Of a DNA stretch of 64,000 nt, positions 33,001 to 41,783 are shown in pieces. The notes below the pieces were generated by a model that did not search any database, had not been told where the DNA came from, and worked only from the letters and a program-made list of their open reading frames with translations. Origin of the DNA: Noviherbaspirillum aerium (GTDB lineage: Bacteria > Pseudomonadota > Gammaproteobacteria > Burkholderiales > Burkholderiaceae_D); assembly GCF_008929045.1 (NCBI RefSeq), contig NZ_VFAH01000013.1, positions 1-64,000 of the forward strand. The letters run 5' to 3'. The first letter of the stretch is position 1. Each line of letters starts with the position of its first letter. A program made the translations under genes and the position numbers.

Positions 33001-33459
33001 TTACTTCTTCTTTGCAAGACGCCGGTTGCGGATGGATATGGTCCTGGTTGCCACAAAAATCTCGCGCAAGAGGTAAACGAAACTGCCAATCAGCGCGAAC
33101 ATTCCCAGTACAAAACAAAACCCGATAAATCCCGCCAGACCGAGATTAAGCGCATCACCGATAAACAATGACGCTACCACAATGCAGACCAGCAGCCCGC
33201 AGGAAGTACTCAATGTAATCGCGCGGTTGATCAGGTGCGCCCTGCGGTAAAGATAGTCAAGCTCCACATAGGCATCGGTATGGTCTGCCGTCGTAGTGGC
33301 ATTGATCCTGTCCTCAAGAATGCGTGAGCGATCGATAATGCGCGCCAGCCGATTGGTAAGCACTGAGAGCTTTGTGCCAACCCCGGTGAGCAGGAACACA
33401 GGTGCAATAGCGAGCTGAATGATATGGCTGATCTCGCCAAGTTGAATATCAAGGGTCAT
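33001..33459 (-). CDS. DUF2721 family membrane protein
   Basis: 152 residues, integral membrane: hydrophobic segment about 12-32, a charged middle with LTNRLARIIDRSRILEDRI (about 34-52) that is characteristic of DUF2721, then two helices about 80-102 and 107-133, and a basic tail ending RNRRLAKKK. Function unknown. It is convergent with the UbiU-like gene, with 84 bp between stops and no evident terminator. Confidence 0.85.
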   Translation of the reverse strand: MTLDIQLGEISHIIQLAIAPVFLLTGVGTKLSVLTNRLARIIDRSRILEDRINATTTADHTDAYVELDYLYRRAHLINRAITLSTSCGLLVCIVVASLFIGDALNLGLAGFIGFCFVLGMFALIGSFVYLLREIFVATRTISIRNRRLAKKK

Positions 33460-33900
33460 GGTATTGGTCAGATAGTAAGACGCGGCGTGCTTGCGTCATT
33501 CCACATATTGGCGTCATTGAGCGATCGCAAACCCGCTAGTACCTGGTGGAACCGGTGGAGAGCCGCGCTTACTATATAGCAATCGCAGAATTGTGCCTTC
33601 TCAACGTCACGTGATTTTAATCAGTCAATCGGATTTTTTCGCTGTCCGACGCTGACATATCCTAGACACCACTGTTCGAGGATATTGTTTTCATCAAATC
33701 ATTTGAATCTGGTGCTCGATATGATCGATTTGAATGTTGAGAAAAGAGATCCCGATTTATCGTGCCATTCCCATGCAGAGGTGCCGGTCAATCCAATAGG
33801 CAAATCAGCTTCAGCACTTTTACGACCGAAACATGCCATTCGACATTATCGGTAGACTTCAAGAGCTGGCAAACACTTACCAGGCAATAGAGAAATTGTG
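33460..33900. other. Divergent intergenic region before the two-component genes
   Basis: About 440 bases, relatively AT-rich, between the starts of the DUF2721 gene and the kinase gene. I see no protein gene. It holds a dyad GTGAT-TTTA-ATCAG (33611-33624), a weak 8-of-10 match to an FNR box; an octamer GCGTCATT repeated 18 bp apart near 33498-33524; and two ATTTGAAT copies near 33702 and 33729. Their meaning is unknown. Confidence 0.5.
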
Positions 33901-35067
33901 ATGACAACTTACTTGGAATCCAATCCGGGGCAATTACCGAATTTCATTACTACCCTTGCCCGCTTCCCCGCAAACAAAGTAGGTCCATCGCTATTGTCCA
34001 TCATCGAATCAGCCATGGATGGCGTGATCGTCGTAGATGCACAGCGTCATATCGTTTTGGTGAATCAGAAAGCAGAACGTATTTTTGGCTATAGTGCAGA
34101 CAGCCTAATGGACAAGTCTCTGGACATATTGCTGCCCCCAAGGCTTGGCAATGAACAGAAACGGCGAATCGAGCGCTTATCCACAGCGCGATTCAACGCC
34201 CGGCGCACCAAGGTGGAACTGAAAGGCATGCATGCCAACGGCGACCAGCTGGTGATGAATACCAGCATATCGCGCGTCGCGGTGCATGGAGAACTTTATC
34301 TTGCCCTTATTCTGCACAGCGCGACAGCCCGCAGGCCTTCGCATGAAATCAACCAGCGACCGGTCGGTCCGGCGGACTTGAGGAAATGGGCCGCATCGAC
34401 CCAGCAAGCCACGGAGGTGGAAAAACGCCGCTTTTCGAAAAAACTCTATGACGATATCGGCCAGCGTCTCAGCGTCCTCAAACTTGACCTTGATTGGCTG
34501 GAAAACAGCCTTCCAGCCACGGATGACGGCCTGCCGGCACGAGTGGCCCAGATGCAGGGACTCCTGGATAACGTCATCACCATGACCAAGAGCATGGCGT
34601 CGGCTTTGCGCCCTCCTTTACTGGACGACTTTGGCCTGCTCGCAGCCGTGGAATGGATGGCGGAGAGTTTTCAGAAAAGAAGTGGAATAAGTTGCACCGT
34701 TGAAACTTCCGGGTGCATCCAGAAACTGGACGATGCTATTGAGTCTGCCATATTCCGCCTCATACAGGAAAGTCTATCGAATATAGAAAGACATTCGCAC
34801 GCGGGAACGGCAAAAATTGCTTTTGCACATACAGATCATCAACTCAATGTTATGATTCAGGATGATGGAATTGGCATGGAACCCGGAACCGAACATAAAC
34901 CGGATTGCTACGGTTTGATAGCGATGCAGGAACGCATCTTTGTGTTGGGAGGTACAATCACCATACGCAATGCCGAGCCACATGGGGTAATGATCGAAGC
35001 TTCAATACCTGTTGAACCTATTTTTCCCATAGAACAGACGTCTACACCGCCAACAAGCAGCCTATGA
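33901..35067 (+). CDS. PAS-domain HisKA_3 histidine kinase with Tyr at the phospho-acceptor position
   Basis: 388 residues from ATG 33901 (a GTG lies one codon before). One PAS domain (about 30-150, SIIESAMDGVIVVDAQRHIV), then a HisKA_3 region where the usual LHDDIGQ reads LYDDIGQ: codon TAT at 34447-34449 gives Tyr183 instead of His. The C-terminal HATPase is intact (IFRLIQESLSNIERHSHAG, then DDGIGM). No membrane span. It overlaps the response regulator gene by 4 bp, so it is its cognate partner. With the His gone it may not autophosphorylate as usual; it could act as phosphatase, pseudokinase or heterodimer partner, for example with the kinase at 17450. Confidence 0.88.
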   Translation: MTTYLESNPGQLPNFITTLARFPANKVGPSLLSIIESAMDGVIVVDAQRHIVLVNQKAERIFGYSADSLMDKSLDILLPPRLGNEQKRRIERLSTARFNARRTKVELKGMHANGDQLVMNTSISRVAVHGELYLALILHSATARRPSHEINQRPVGPADLRKWAASTQQATEVEKRRFSKKLYDDIGQRLSVLKLDLDWLENSLPATDDGLPARVAQMQGLLDNVITMTKSMASALRPPLLDDFGLLAAVEWMAESFQKRSGISCTVETSGCIQKLDDAIESAIFRLIQESLSNIERHSHAGTAKIAFAHTDHQLNVMIQDDGIGMEPGTEHKPDCYGLIAMQERIFVLGGTITIRNAEPHGVMIEASIPVEPIFPIEQTSTPPTSSL

Positions 35068-35708
35068 TTCGAATCGTAATCGCCGACGACCATACTATTA
35101 TGCGTGAAGGATTGAAGCGCATTCTCGATGGAGCTGACGACATTGAAGTGGTCGGTGAAGCCGTAGATGGTTTCGAAGCATTGGCGCATGTGCGCAAGGG
35201 CGGATTCGACCTGCTCATGCTGGACCTCTCCATGCCAGGCCGTAGCGGAGTGGAACTGATCCGGCAAATCAAAGATGAAGTGCCCAAGCTGCCCATCCTG
35301 ATTTTGACCATGCATGAAGAGGAACAGTATGCGGTTCGCGCGATTCGCGCAGGTGCGCGCGGCTATCTGACAAAAGAAAGCGCTGGCACGCAACTGGTCA
35401 GTGCCATACGCAAAGTCGCATCCGGCCGACCGTATATCAGCCTCGAGGTGGCGGAACAGTTGGCAATGGACGTCATGCCCGCCAATGAAGACTTGCCGCA
35501 TAAGCAGCTTTCAAATCGTGAATTTGAAGTATTTACCTTATTGGTAAGCGGCAAATCGATTACTGAAATTGCAGACTTCCTTCATTTGAGCGCAAAGACC
35601 GTCAGCACGCACAAGACCCGCATTCTTACCAAGATGAACATGAATTCCCTCGCCGAGATGGTTCAGTATGCAGTTCAGCACCGGCTTCTCGGACCTTTAA
35701 AAAATTGA
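35064..35708 (+). CDS. NarL/FixJ-family response regulator
   Basis: 214 residues. The receiver domain (1-120) has acidic pocket Asp8/Asp9, phospho-acceptor Asp54 in LMLDLSMPG and Lys104 in YLTKES, all intact. The LuxR-type helix-turn-helix (about 148-210) has LSNREFEVFTLLVSGKSITE and the recognition region SAKTVSTHKTRI. It is translated from an ATG overlapping the kinase stop (ATGA). Likely transcription factor; the tandem dyads at 36062-36099 are candidate targets. Confidence 0.95.
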   Translation: MIRIVIADDHTIMREGLKRILDGADDIEVVGEAVDGFEALAHVRKGGFDLLMLDLSMPGRSGVELIRQIKDEVPKLPILILTMHEEEQYAVRAIRAGARGYLTKESAGTQLVSAIRKVASGRPYISLEVAEQLAMDVMPANEDLPHKQLSNREFEVFTLLVSGKSITEIADFLHLSAKTVSTHKTRILTKMNMNSLAEMVQYAVQHRLLGPLKN

Positions 35709-35731
35709 AACAGGAGCAATCAGCTCCTGTT
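35709..35731 (+). terminator. Hairpin directly after the response regulator stop
   Basis: AACAGGAGC (35709-35717) pairs perfectly with GCTCCTGTT (35723-35731) around a 5-nt loop, immediately after the TGA. There is no T run, so this may be a weak or factor-assisted terminator. Confidence 0.45.
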
Positions 35732-36320
35732 CGCATGCCCTCCTCCTGCTTTCCTTCCTAGTTTCTCCTTTCCAAAACGTTTTCGTTTTCATCCTGTTTT
35801 CCTTTTTGGTAGTCAGGATACGGCATTGCCTGTCTGCTGCTCCGCTTTAGGCCCTATCCACACTTGATTCGGGAGATGCGTTCGCACCATAACGCGCTGG
35901 CGATGGCACGTGGTAGCGTTGCTACGACGCGTCGTCGTGCCTGACACTGCAATGCCTACAGCGCCTTTGCATTTCCGAATGAGGTGGAAACAGGCCCGCA
36001 AACTAAAAGTAGCGAATTCCATGTCAACCTCTGGTGCCGCTCAGAAAATGTTACACACGTTTGTAGGCGCATTCCTACAAGTGGCATATCTTCCCTACAC
36101 TTCAATTCAGCCCCTCCCGATAGCCAAAGCCCTGTTGCAGTTGCGATACTGGCTACCTCTTATTACCTCTTATGAAGTGCCACAAGCTGACAATGCACGA
36201 CCGATGTTCTAGATCAAAACCCTTGAATGCAAGGACTGAACAAATCGGCGGCACTGGATCCTATGCGTGCCAGTCTGAACCCGCATGCATTAACTGAATT
36301 ACCTGAATTAGGAGATGACT
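35732..36320. other. Long intergenic region before the Crp/Fnr regulator
   Basis: About 590 bases. Open frames (35910-36212 plus, 35813-36022 minus) lack ribosome binding sites and any family pattern; I do not call them. A pyrimidine-rich tract covers 35740-35810. Two adjacent 18-bp dyad-like sites lie at 36062-36099 and a looser one at 35942-35960. A non-coding RNA is possible but there is no clear promoter-terminator pair. Confidence 0.5.
36062..36099. promoter_or_regulatory. Tandem 18-bp TG-N10-CCTACA sites
   Basis: TGTAGGCGCATTCCTACA (36062-36079) is a perfect 6-bp dyad. TGGCATATCTTCCCTACA (36082-36099) shares the outer TG and the CCTACA half. Their starts are 20 bp apart, about two helical turns, so dimers would bind one face. 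The spacing suits a NarL/LuxR-type regulator, like the one encoded 350 bp upstream, but the binder is not known. Confidence 0.4.
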
Positions 36321-37202
36321 ATGTTGTCAACTCAAGCATCTGATGTCCGCACCGACACACCAACTTCAGCAGTGCACTCATCTTCCGTCGAAGCGGGTTG
36401 GCAACGGCAGGGTAAATTGTGGTCGAATCTGAAAGAATTGTGCGACGTGCTTCGCATTCCATCAGCAGCGATCCATACGGACGAGGAACTGCTGTTCCAG
36501 CATGTACAGTTCAAGACCGGGCAGCGCATCCATACCATCGGACAGCCGTTCGACACGCTCTACATCGTGCATTCCGGGTTCCTGAAGACAGTGTTGATCG
36601 ATGAGTTTGGCAACGAACAGGTATTGAGTTTTCCCATGAAGGGCGATCTCTTTGGCGTGGATGGCATCCATACAAAACGCTATGCTTCCGAAGCTGTTGC
36701 ACTGTCCAACTGCGACTTGATTCTGTTGCCGTTCAAGAAACTGACTGCGCTTGGACGCGCGCATGTGGAATTCGAACATGCAATGTATAGCGTCATGAGC
36801 CGCGAACTGGTTCGTGAACAGGCGATGGTCAGCATGCTGGGAGCGCTCAGTGCGGAGGCGAGAGTGGCGCGCTTTCTTGTCAACCTTTCCGAGCGTTATG
36901 CGGACATGGGTTATTCCAGCAAGCTGTTCAATCTGCGCATGACACGTCATGAAATCGGCAGCTACCTCGGTCTGACTCTGGAAACTGTGAGCCGGACCCT
37001 CTCCGCGTTCAACGAAATCGGCCTGATTACCGTTGATCAGCGCTCGATTGGCATCAAGGATCTTGAAGCTTTGCGCACCTTGCGCCGTCTGCCGCCTTCG
37101 AGTTCGCGAGCGAAGCAGGTGGCCGCAAAAAAGTCCAAAGCCGCGACCAAACCGAATGATCAGCCTGATCCCGATTGGGGAACGCAGTTGGCTACCGCAT
37201 GA
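36321..37202 (+). CDS. Crp/Fnr-family transcriptional regulator
   Basis: 293 residues from ATG 36321, which has GGAG 6 nt before it; the ATG at 36315 would touch the GGAG. Cyclic-nucleotide-binding fold (about 45-165, with FKTGQRIHTIGQPFDTLYIV), dimer helix, and winged helix with RHEIGSYLGLTLETVSRTLS; the E-x2-SR recognition pattern is that of FNR, predicting TTGAT-N4-ATCAA sites. The N terminus lacks the Cys cluster of FNR (only one Cys, in KELCDVL), so oxygen sensing through [4Fe-4S] is unlikely. The Lys/Pro-rich C-terminal tail (about 255-293) is unusually long. Ligand unknown. Confidence 0.9.
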   Translation: MLSTQASDVRTDTPTSAVHSSSVEAGWQRQGKLWSNLKELCDVLRIPSAAIHTDEELLFQHVQFKTGQRIHTIGQPFDTLYIVHSGFLKTVLIDEFGNEQVLSFPMKGDLFGVDGIHTKRYASEAVALSNCDLILLPFKKLTALGRAHVEFEHAMYSVMSRELVREQAMVSMLGALSAEARVARFLVNLSERYADMGYSSKLFNLRMTRHEIGSYLGLTLETVSRTLSAFNEIGLITVDQRSIGIKDLEALRTLRRLPPSSSRAKQVAAKKSKAATKPNDQPDPDWGTQLATA

Positions 37203-37229
37203 GCGGATGAGAGAACTGAGCAATAAAAA

Positions 37230-37256
37230 AAAGCCCGTCAGATTGACGGGCTTTTT
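37230..37256. terminator. Bidirectional intrinsic terminator
   Basis: AAAGCCCGTCA (37230-37240), GAT loop, TGACGGGCTTT (37244-37254), flanked by A-rich and T-rich tracts on both sides. It lies between the convergent Crp/Fnr and phasin genes and should serve both. Confidence 0.88.
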
Positions 37257-37378
37257 CTATTGATGTCCATGGATGGCATCGCATCACCTACGCAGTGCCA
37301 GATCTTCCCCTGATAAGATTGCGCACATGAAGTGCCAAGCCGCATGGAAGCATGCGGCCAGCAATTTCCCTGCCATTG

Positions 37379-38095
37379 CTACTTCTTTTTGCCACTACCA
37401 GCGGGTACCGGCTTCCGTTCCGCATTCGTGGTTGATGCGGTGACAACTGGCTCACTTGCAGCTACATCGCCGTTCAGACCGGTCTCGGTCGCTTCCGCGC
37501 TCCCGCTCTCCGCAGCCGACGCAATATCACTCACGGCACCAGCACTGGCAGCGACATATCGCGATGTTTCACGGTCACTAGACGCCCCTGTGTTGCCGAA
37601 TGCGGAACTGACATTCGACAGATTTCGCTGAGCCAGAGAACTGGCTTCCTTGAATGCACCCTGCCATGCAGAGAACAGGCCGCTCAATGGATGGGATACG
37701 GTTTCGGATGCTGGCAACGCCATGGATACACTGTCCTGCCGGCTCAGACCGCCGGTTGTCTGGGCACGCAAATGCTCGACATAATCCTGCACGCCCTTGC
37801 CCAGTTCACTTTGCATTTCCACGACGATACGAACCAATTCGCGCTGATAGTTGACTGCCTGATCGGAGTTGCGCGATACCACGCCGGACTGCAAGGCGGC
37901 ATTGAGCGATGCCGGATCTCTGGCCTGAGCAAAGGCCTCGGCAAAATTGAGTTGTTCATTCACAGCGTGATGCGCCGCACCTCGCAACACCCGATCGATC
38001 TTTTCCGCACTCGCAAAAATCGTGTCGAGGAACCGCCGGGACGCCTCGATTTGAGTTCGATACACATCCAAGAATGGATTTGCCATGTTTTGCAT
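37379..38095 (-). CDS. Phasin family protein (polyhydroxyalkanoate granule)
   Basis: 238 residues. The N-terminal helical phasin domain (about 1-110) begins MQNMANPFLDVYRTQIEASR, amphipathic and suited to coating PHA granules. The C-terminal third is Ala/Ser/Thr/Glu-rich and low-complexity, ending in GSGKKK, similar to the tails of granule proteins that also bind DNA or other proteins. It lies 130 bp downstream of phaB on the same strand, which supports the PHA role. Confidence 0.83.
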   Translation of the reverse strand: MQNMANPFLDVYRTQIEASRRFLDTIFASAEKIDRVLRGAAHHAVNEQLNFAEAFAQARDPASLNAALQSGVVSRNSDQAVNYQRELVRIVVEMQSELGKGVQDYVEHLRAQTTGGLSRQDSVSMALPASETVSHPLSGLFSAWQGAFKEASSLAQRNLSNVSSAFGNTGASSDRETSRYVAASAGAVSDIASAAESGSAEATETGLNGDVAASEPVVTASTTNAERKPVPAGSGKKK

Positions 38096-38228
38096 TTGTC
38101 GATCCTGATATAAGCAATGAGTAAGGGACTTTTACGGCCAGTGCTATTCTCTGCGGATTCAACTACCGGAAGCCTCGGCCTTGCAGGCCGCTTGAGCCAT
38201 ATCAATCCCGCTTTTCCGCAACTCACGC

Positions 38229-38975
38229 TCAGTACATGTGCTGTCCGCCATTGATGGCGATGTTCGCGCCCGTCAGAAAGCCGGCTTCCTCGGAGCACAG
38301 GTAGGCGACAAGGCCCGCGACTTCCTCAGGTTTGCCCAAGCGGCCGATGGGGATCTGCGGAAGTATCTTTTCCTCCAGGATGTCGGCTGGAATCTGCAAG
38401 ACCATTTTGGTACTGAGATAGCCCGGGGAAACGGTATTGACAGTAATGCCCTTGCTGGCAACCTCCAGCGCCAGAGCCTTGGTGAAGCCATGCACGCCGG
38501 CCTTGGCAGCCGCATAGTTGGTCTGGCCAAAGGCGCCTTTCTGGGCATTGACGGATGCGATATTGATGATGCGGCCCCACTGGTTCTCCAGCATGCCGTG
38601 CATGACCAGCTTGCTCATATTGAAGACACTATCCAGGTTAGTCTTGCGGACGGCGACCCAATCCTCATGGGATAGTTTTCGGAGAGTTGCGTCCCGGGTG
38701 ATGCCGGCATTGTTGACAAGAACATCGATTCGCCCGACATCCCTGAGGATTTGCATGACCCCCGCTTCGCAGGAGGACAATTCGGATACATCGATGCAGG
38801 CGGCGGCGAAATCATGGCCTTCGTTCTTGCGTTCGCTCAGCCATGCCTTGGCGTTGGTATTGGAGGGCGAATAGATTGCGACCACTTGAAAACCGGACCG
38901 GTCAAGCATTTTGCAGATCGCTTCGCCCAAGCCACCCATGCCGCCTGTGACAACTGCTACGCGTTTGGTATTCAT
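38229..38975 (-). CDS. phaB: Acetoacetyl-CoA reductase
   Basis: NADPH-dependent reduction of acetoacetyl-CoA to (R)-3-hydroxybutyryl-CoA, the PHB precursor. 248 residues, short-chain dehydrogenase: cofactor loop VTGGMGGLGEAI (9-20), NNAG (88-91), catalytic Ser141, Tyr154 and Lys158 (QTNYAAAKAG), and the PhaB-type ending INGGQHMY. The close match of the TGGMGG and VNAQKGAFGQTNY segments to PhaB separates it from fatty-acid FabG. The phaC synthase is not in the window. Confidence 0.92.
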   Translation of the reverse strand: MNTKRVAVVTGGMGGLGEAICKMLDRSGFQVVAIYSPSNTNAKAWLSERKNEGHDFAAACIDVSELSSCEAGVMQILRDVGRIDVLVNNAGITRDATLRKLSHEDWVAVRKTNLDSVFNMSKLVMHGMLENQWGRIINIASVNAQKGAFGQTNYAAAKAGVHGFTKALALEVASKGITVNTVSPGYLSTKMVLQIPADILEEKILPQIPIGRLGKPEEVAGLVAYLCSEEAGFLTGANIAINGGQHMY

Positions 38976-39005
38976 GGCGTCTCCTCATCGTATAGGCTGT
39001 ATCGA

Positions 39006-39260
39006 TTAACGGTGCGGTCTGACCATACGCACCCGCTTCACGCTTGCTAACTGCTTGATACAGATCCGGCCCAATGTTTCAAACACGGACGAGGACCAGC
39101 AAGCACCGTAAAAGTGTGCAGACACATTGGATTGGGCACCCCATGTTTGGTTCGTGCCGATAATGCTGCTGTACATGCCCATGCGATTTGGTCGGTAATG
39201 CCCGTCCCAGTGGAGTGAGTTAAACATTTGCTGCGCAGTATCGGCGTGATACTCGTCCAT
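39006..39260 (-). CDS. Possible small hypothetical protein upstream of phaB
   Basis: 84-codon frame starting MDEYHADTAQQMFNSLHWDG and ending just before phaB on the same strand. Composition is protein-like rather than the Arg/Pro-rich pattern of chance frames, but the nearest GGAG is about 14 nt from the ATG and I recognise no family. It may instead be simply the phaB leader. Low confidence. Confidence 0.3.
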   Translation of the reverse strand: MDEYHADTAQQMFNSLHWDGHYRPNRMGMYSSIIGTNQTWGAQSNVSAHFYGACWSSSVFETLGRICIKQLASVKRVRMVRPHR

Positions 39261-39269
39261 TACTTGACT

Positions 39270-39743
39270 TCAGTCTCCCAGCAGTTCGGTCGCGATCGAC
39301 TGCGTGTCTTTCAAAGTCTGCAATACGATATTGGATCGGATGTCCAGCACTCCATTTGACTTGTACAGTTTCTCGAGCACAAAGGCTGAAAAATGCTTGA
39401 GGCTGCGGGCCCTGACTCTAAGCAGGTAATTGGCTTCCCCCGTAATGATGTACGAACCAACCACCTCCGGCCACGCCTGCAGCGAGGCGGAAAAATTCTC
39501 ATGCCAGTGTTCAACGTCGCGGCGCATTGTCACCTGCACGAAAGCATCCACTTCAAGGCCGAGCGCTACCGGATTCAGGATAGCGCTGTAACGGCTGATC
39601 ATGCCGGCTTCTTCCAGCAATCGCACCCTGCGCAGACAGGACGAGGGCGATAGAAAGACTTTCTCCGCAAGCTCCAGATTGCTCATTCTGCCGTCCGTCT
39701 GCAGCAGGTTGAGCAGCTTGATATCGATGGTGTCAAGATTCAT
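39270..39743 (-). CDS. kynR: Lrp/AsnC-family regulator of the kynurenine operon
   Basis: 157 residues from ATG 39743 (MNLDTIDIKLLNLLQTDGRM); an ATG six codons earlier lacks a ribosome binding site. N-terminal helix-turn-helix (about 18-50, MSNLELAEKVFLSPSSCLRR) and a C-terminal RAM/AsnC ligand domain (about 65-150, GSYIITGEANYLLRVRA). It is divergent from kynBUA, as in Pseudomonas and Burkholderia, where KynR activates the operon with kynurenine; the name is inferred from that context. Confidence 0.85.
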   Translation of the reverse strand: MNLDTIDIKLLNLLQTDGRMSNLELAEKVFLSPSSCLRRVRLLEEAGMISRYSAILNPVALGLEVDAFVQVTMRRDVEHWHENFSASLQAWPEVVGSYIITGEANYLLRVRARSLKHFSAFVLEKLYKSNGVLDIRSNIVLQTLKDTQSIATELLGD

Positions 39744-39877
39744 TCGAATGTTTCTCTGCATTAAACGGGAATATTGAAATTTAATTCTAACTTAGAGTGA
39801 ATCCATCGTCGATTTTGAAGAAAAAAACTGTCTCAAGCGTCATAAAATGCATTCATCGCCAAAACCATGAACGCTAT

Positions 39878-40525
39878 ATGTCCACAACCGAATTGCTCTG
39901 GGACATCAGTCCCGCGCTGTCACCAGCAACTCCAGTCTGGCCGGGGGACACGGTCTACAGCGCCGAACCGACCTGGAAAATAGAGCATGGCTGTCCGGTC
40001 CGTGTCAGCCGCTTCACCATGTCGACGCACACCGGAGCGCATTGCGATGCGCCGTCACACTATGACCCGGACGGAGAAGCTATCGATGCCGTCCCGCTGG
40101 ATGCCTATCTCGGCCCTTGCCGCGTCATCGACTGCATTGGCGCGAAACGCATTGAACCGCACCATGTCGCGCAGGCATTGGAAAACAGCCCGCCGCGCCT
40201 GTTGCTGCGCACCTACGCCAATGCGCCTCAGGATCGCTGGGACGAGGGTTTCGCCAGTATCGCTCCCGAAACGATTTCCCTGCTGGCGCAACACCACGTG
40301 GTGCTGGTGGGTATCGATACCCCTTCGCTCGATCCGCAGGAATCCAAAACCATGGATGCCCATCACGCTGTTCGCGCCGCCCGGATTGCCATTCTGGAGG
40401 GCATCGTGCTGGACGCCGTCGCACCGGGCGACTATGAATTGATCGCCCTGCCCTTGAAACTTGCCGGCCTGGATGCCAGCCCGGTTCGCGCCGTCTTGAG
40501 GCGCCTGAAAGGAGATACCGCATGA
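39878..40525 (+). CDS. kynB: Kynurenine formamidase
   Basis: Hydrolyses N-formylkynurenine to kynurenine and formate. 215 residues from ATG 39878 ([20 protein letters not shown]); the frame runs upstream but the family starts here. Cyclase-family metal motif [12 protein letters not shown] (residues 51-62: His51, His55, Asp57, His61), then DTPSLDP and the late [14 protein letters not shown]. Length fits KynB. Its stop overlaps the kynU start by 4 bp. Confidence 0.95.
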   Translation: MSTTELLWDISPALSPATPVWPGDTVYSAEPTWKIEHGCPVRVSRFTMSTHTGAHCDAPSHYDPDGEAIDAVPLDAYLGPCRVIDCIGAKRIEPHHVAQALENSPPRLLLRTYANAPQDRWDEGFASIAPETISLLAQHHVVLVGIDTPSLDPQESKTMDAHHAVRAARIAILEGIVLDAVAPGDYELIALPLKLAGLDASPVRAVLRRLKGDTA

Positions 40526-41772
40526 TCCCGCGTTCCCGCTGTACCGCCATGGATGCCGACGATGCGCTGCAGGCGCTGCGCGACCAGTTTGCATTGCCGG
40601 CCGGCGTCATTTACCTGGACGGCAATTCGCTGGGCGCAAGGCCGAAGAATGCACTCGACCGTGCAAGGCAGGTCGTCGAAGCGGAATGGGGCGACGACTT
40701 GATCCGCAGCTGGAACAAGGCCGGATGGTTCGATCTCCCGGCAAGATTGGGCGCGAAGCTCGCGCCGCTCATCGGAGCCTCCGCCGATGAAGTCGTGGTG
40801 ACCGATTCCACCTCCGTCAATCTGTTCAAGGCACTCGCCGCAGCCTTGCGGCAGCAGGAAGAAATGCGTCCGCAGGAGAACCGCAGGACCATCGTCACCG
40901 AGCGCGCCAACTTCCCGACTGACGTATATATCGCGCAAGGACTCGCGTCATGGCTGGACCGCGGCTATGAAATCAGGCTGGTCGACTCGCATGACGAGCT
41001 GCCGCAGGTGATCGATGAGAAAACGGCGGTCGTGATGCTCACGCATGTCAACTACCGCACCGGGCGCATGCATGACATGGCTGGAGTCACGGCATTGGCC
41101 CACTCACGCGGCGCGCTGATGCTGTGGGACCTTGCCCACTCGGCCGGCGCCGTCCCGGTGGACCTGAACGGCGCCGATGCCGACTTTGCGGTCGGATGCA
41201 CCTACAAATACCTGAATGGCGGCCCCGGCGCCCCGGCCTTCATCTGGGTGCCGGCACGCCATCAGGCGGCTTTTCGCCAACCGCTGTCCGGATGGTGGTC
41301 GCATGCGAGCCCGTTCACGATGCAGCCGCGTTTCGAGCCGATCGAAGGAATACGGCGGGCATTGTGCGGCACCCAGCCCATCACTTCGCTCGCGCTGGTC
41401 GAGTGCGGCCTGGACATCTTCATGCAGACCTCGATGGAAGCGATCCGCGCCAAGTCGCTGGCGCTTACCGACTTGTTCATCGAACTGGTGGAAACCCGAT
41501 GCAGCCGGCACCCTCTCGAACTCGTCACGCCGCGCGAACATGCACAGCGCGGCAGTCAGGTCAGTTTCGCGCATCCGCACGGCTATGCGGTCATGCAGGC
41601 ACTGATCGAGCGCGGCGTCATCGGCGACTATCGCGAACCGCATATCATGCGCTTCGGCTTTACGCCTCTCTATACCAGCTTTACCGATGTCTGGGATGCC
41701 GTTGAAACGCTTGCCGACATCCTCGACCGCAAACAATATGATCCTGACGCCCGGCGCGACGCGGTCACCTGA
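40522..41772 (+). CDS. kynU: Kynureninase
   Basis: PLP enzyme cleaving kynurenine to anthranilate and alanine. 416 residues: [12 protein letters not shown] near the start, [38 protein letters not shown] with the PLP-contacting Asp203, and PLP Lys229 in [15 protein letters not shown]. Coupled by overlaps to kynB upstream and kynA downstream. Confidence 0.96.
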   Translation: MIPRSRCTAMDADDALQALRDQFALPAGVIYLDGNSLGARPKNALDRARQVVEAEWGDDLIRSWNKAGWFDLPARLGAKLAPLIGASADEVVVTDSTSVNLFKALAAALRQQEEMRPQENRRTIVTERANFPTDVYIAQGLASWLDRGYEIRLVDSHDELPQVIDEKTAVVMLTHVNYRTGRMHDMAGVTALAHSRGALMLWDLAHSAGAVPVDLNGADADFAVGCTYKYLNGGPGAPAFIWVPARHQAAFRQPLSGWWSHASPFTMQPRFEPIEGIRRALCGTQPITSLALVECGLDIFMQTSMEAIRAKSLALTDLFIELVETRCSRHPLELVTPREHAQRGSQVSFAHPHGYAVMQALIERGVIGDYREPHIMRFGFTPLYTSFTDVWDAVETLADILDRKQYDPDARRDAVT

Positions 41773-41783
41773 TGGAGATACGA

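Noticed and set aside
31421-33900. Possible genomic island integrated at tRNA-Asn
   Set aside because: No integrase gene and no repeat of the tRNA 3' end found downstream within the window; only the base composition hints at transfer.
35910-36212. Plus-strand frame of 100 codons before the Crp/Fnr gene
   Set aside because: No ribosome binding site, no recognisable pattern, and it spans the putative binding sites.
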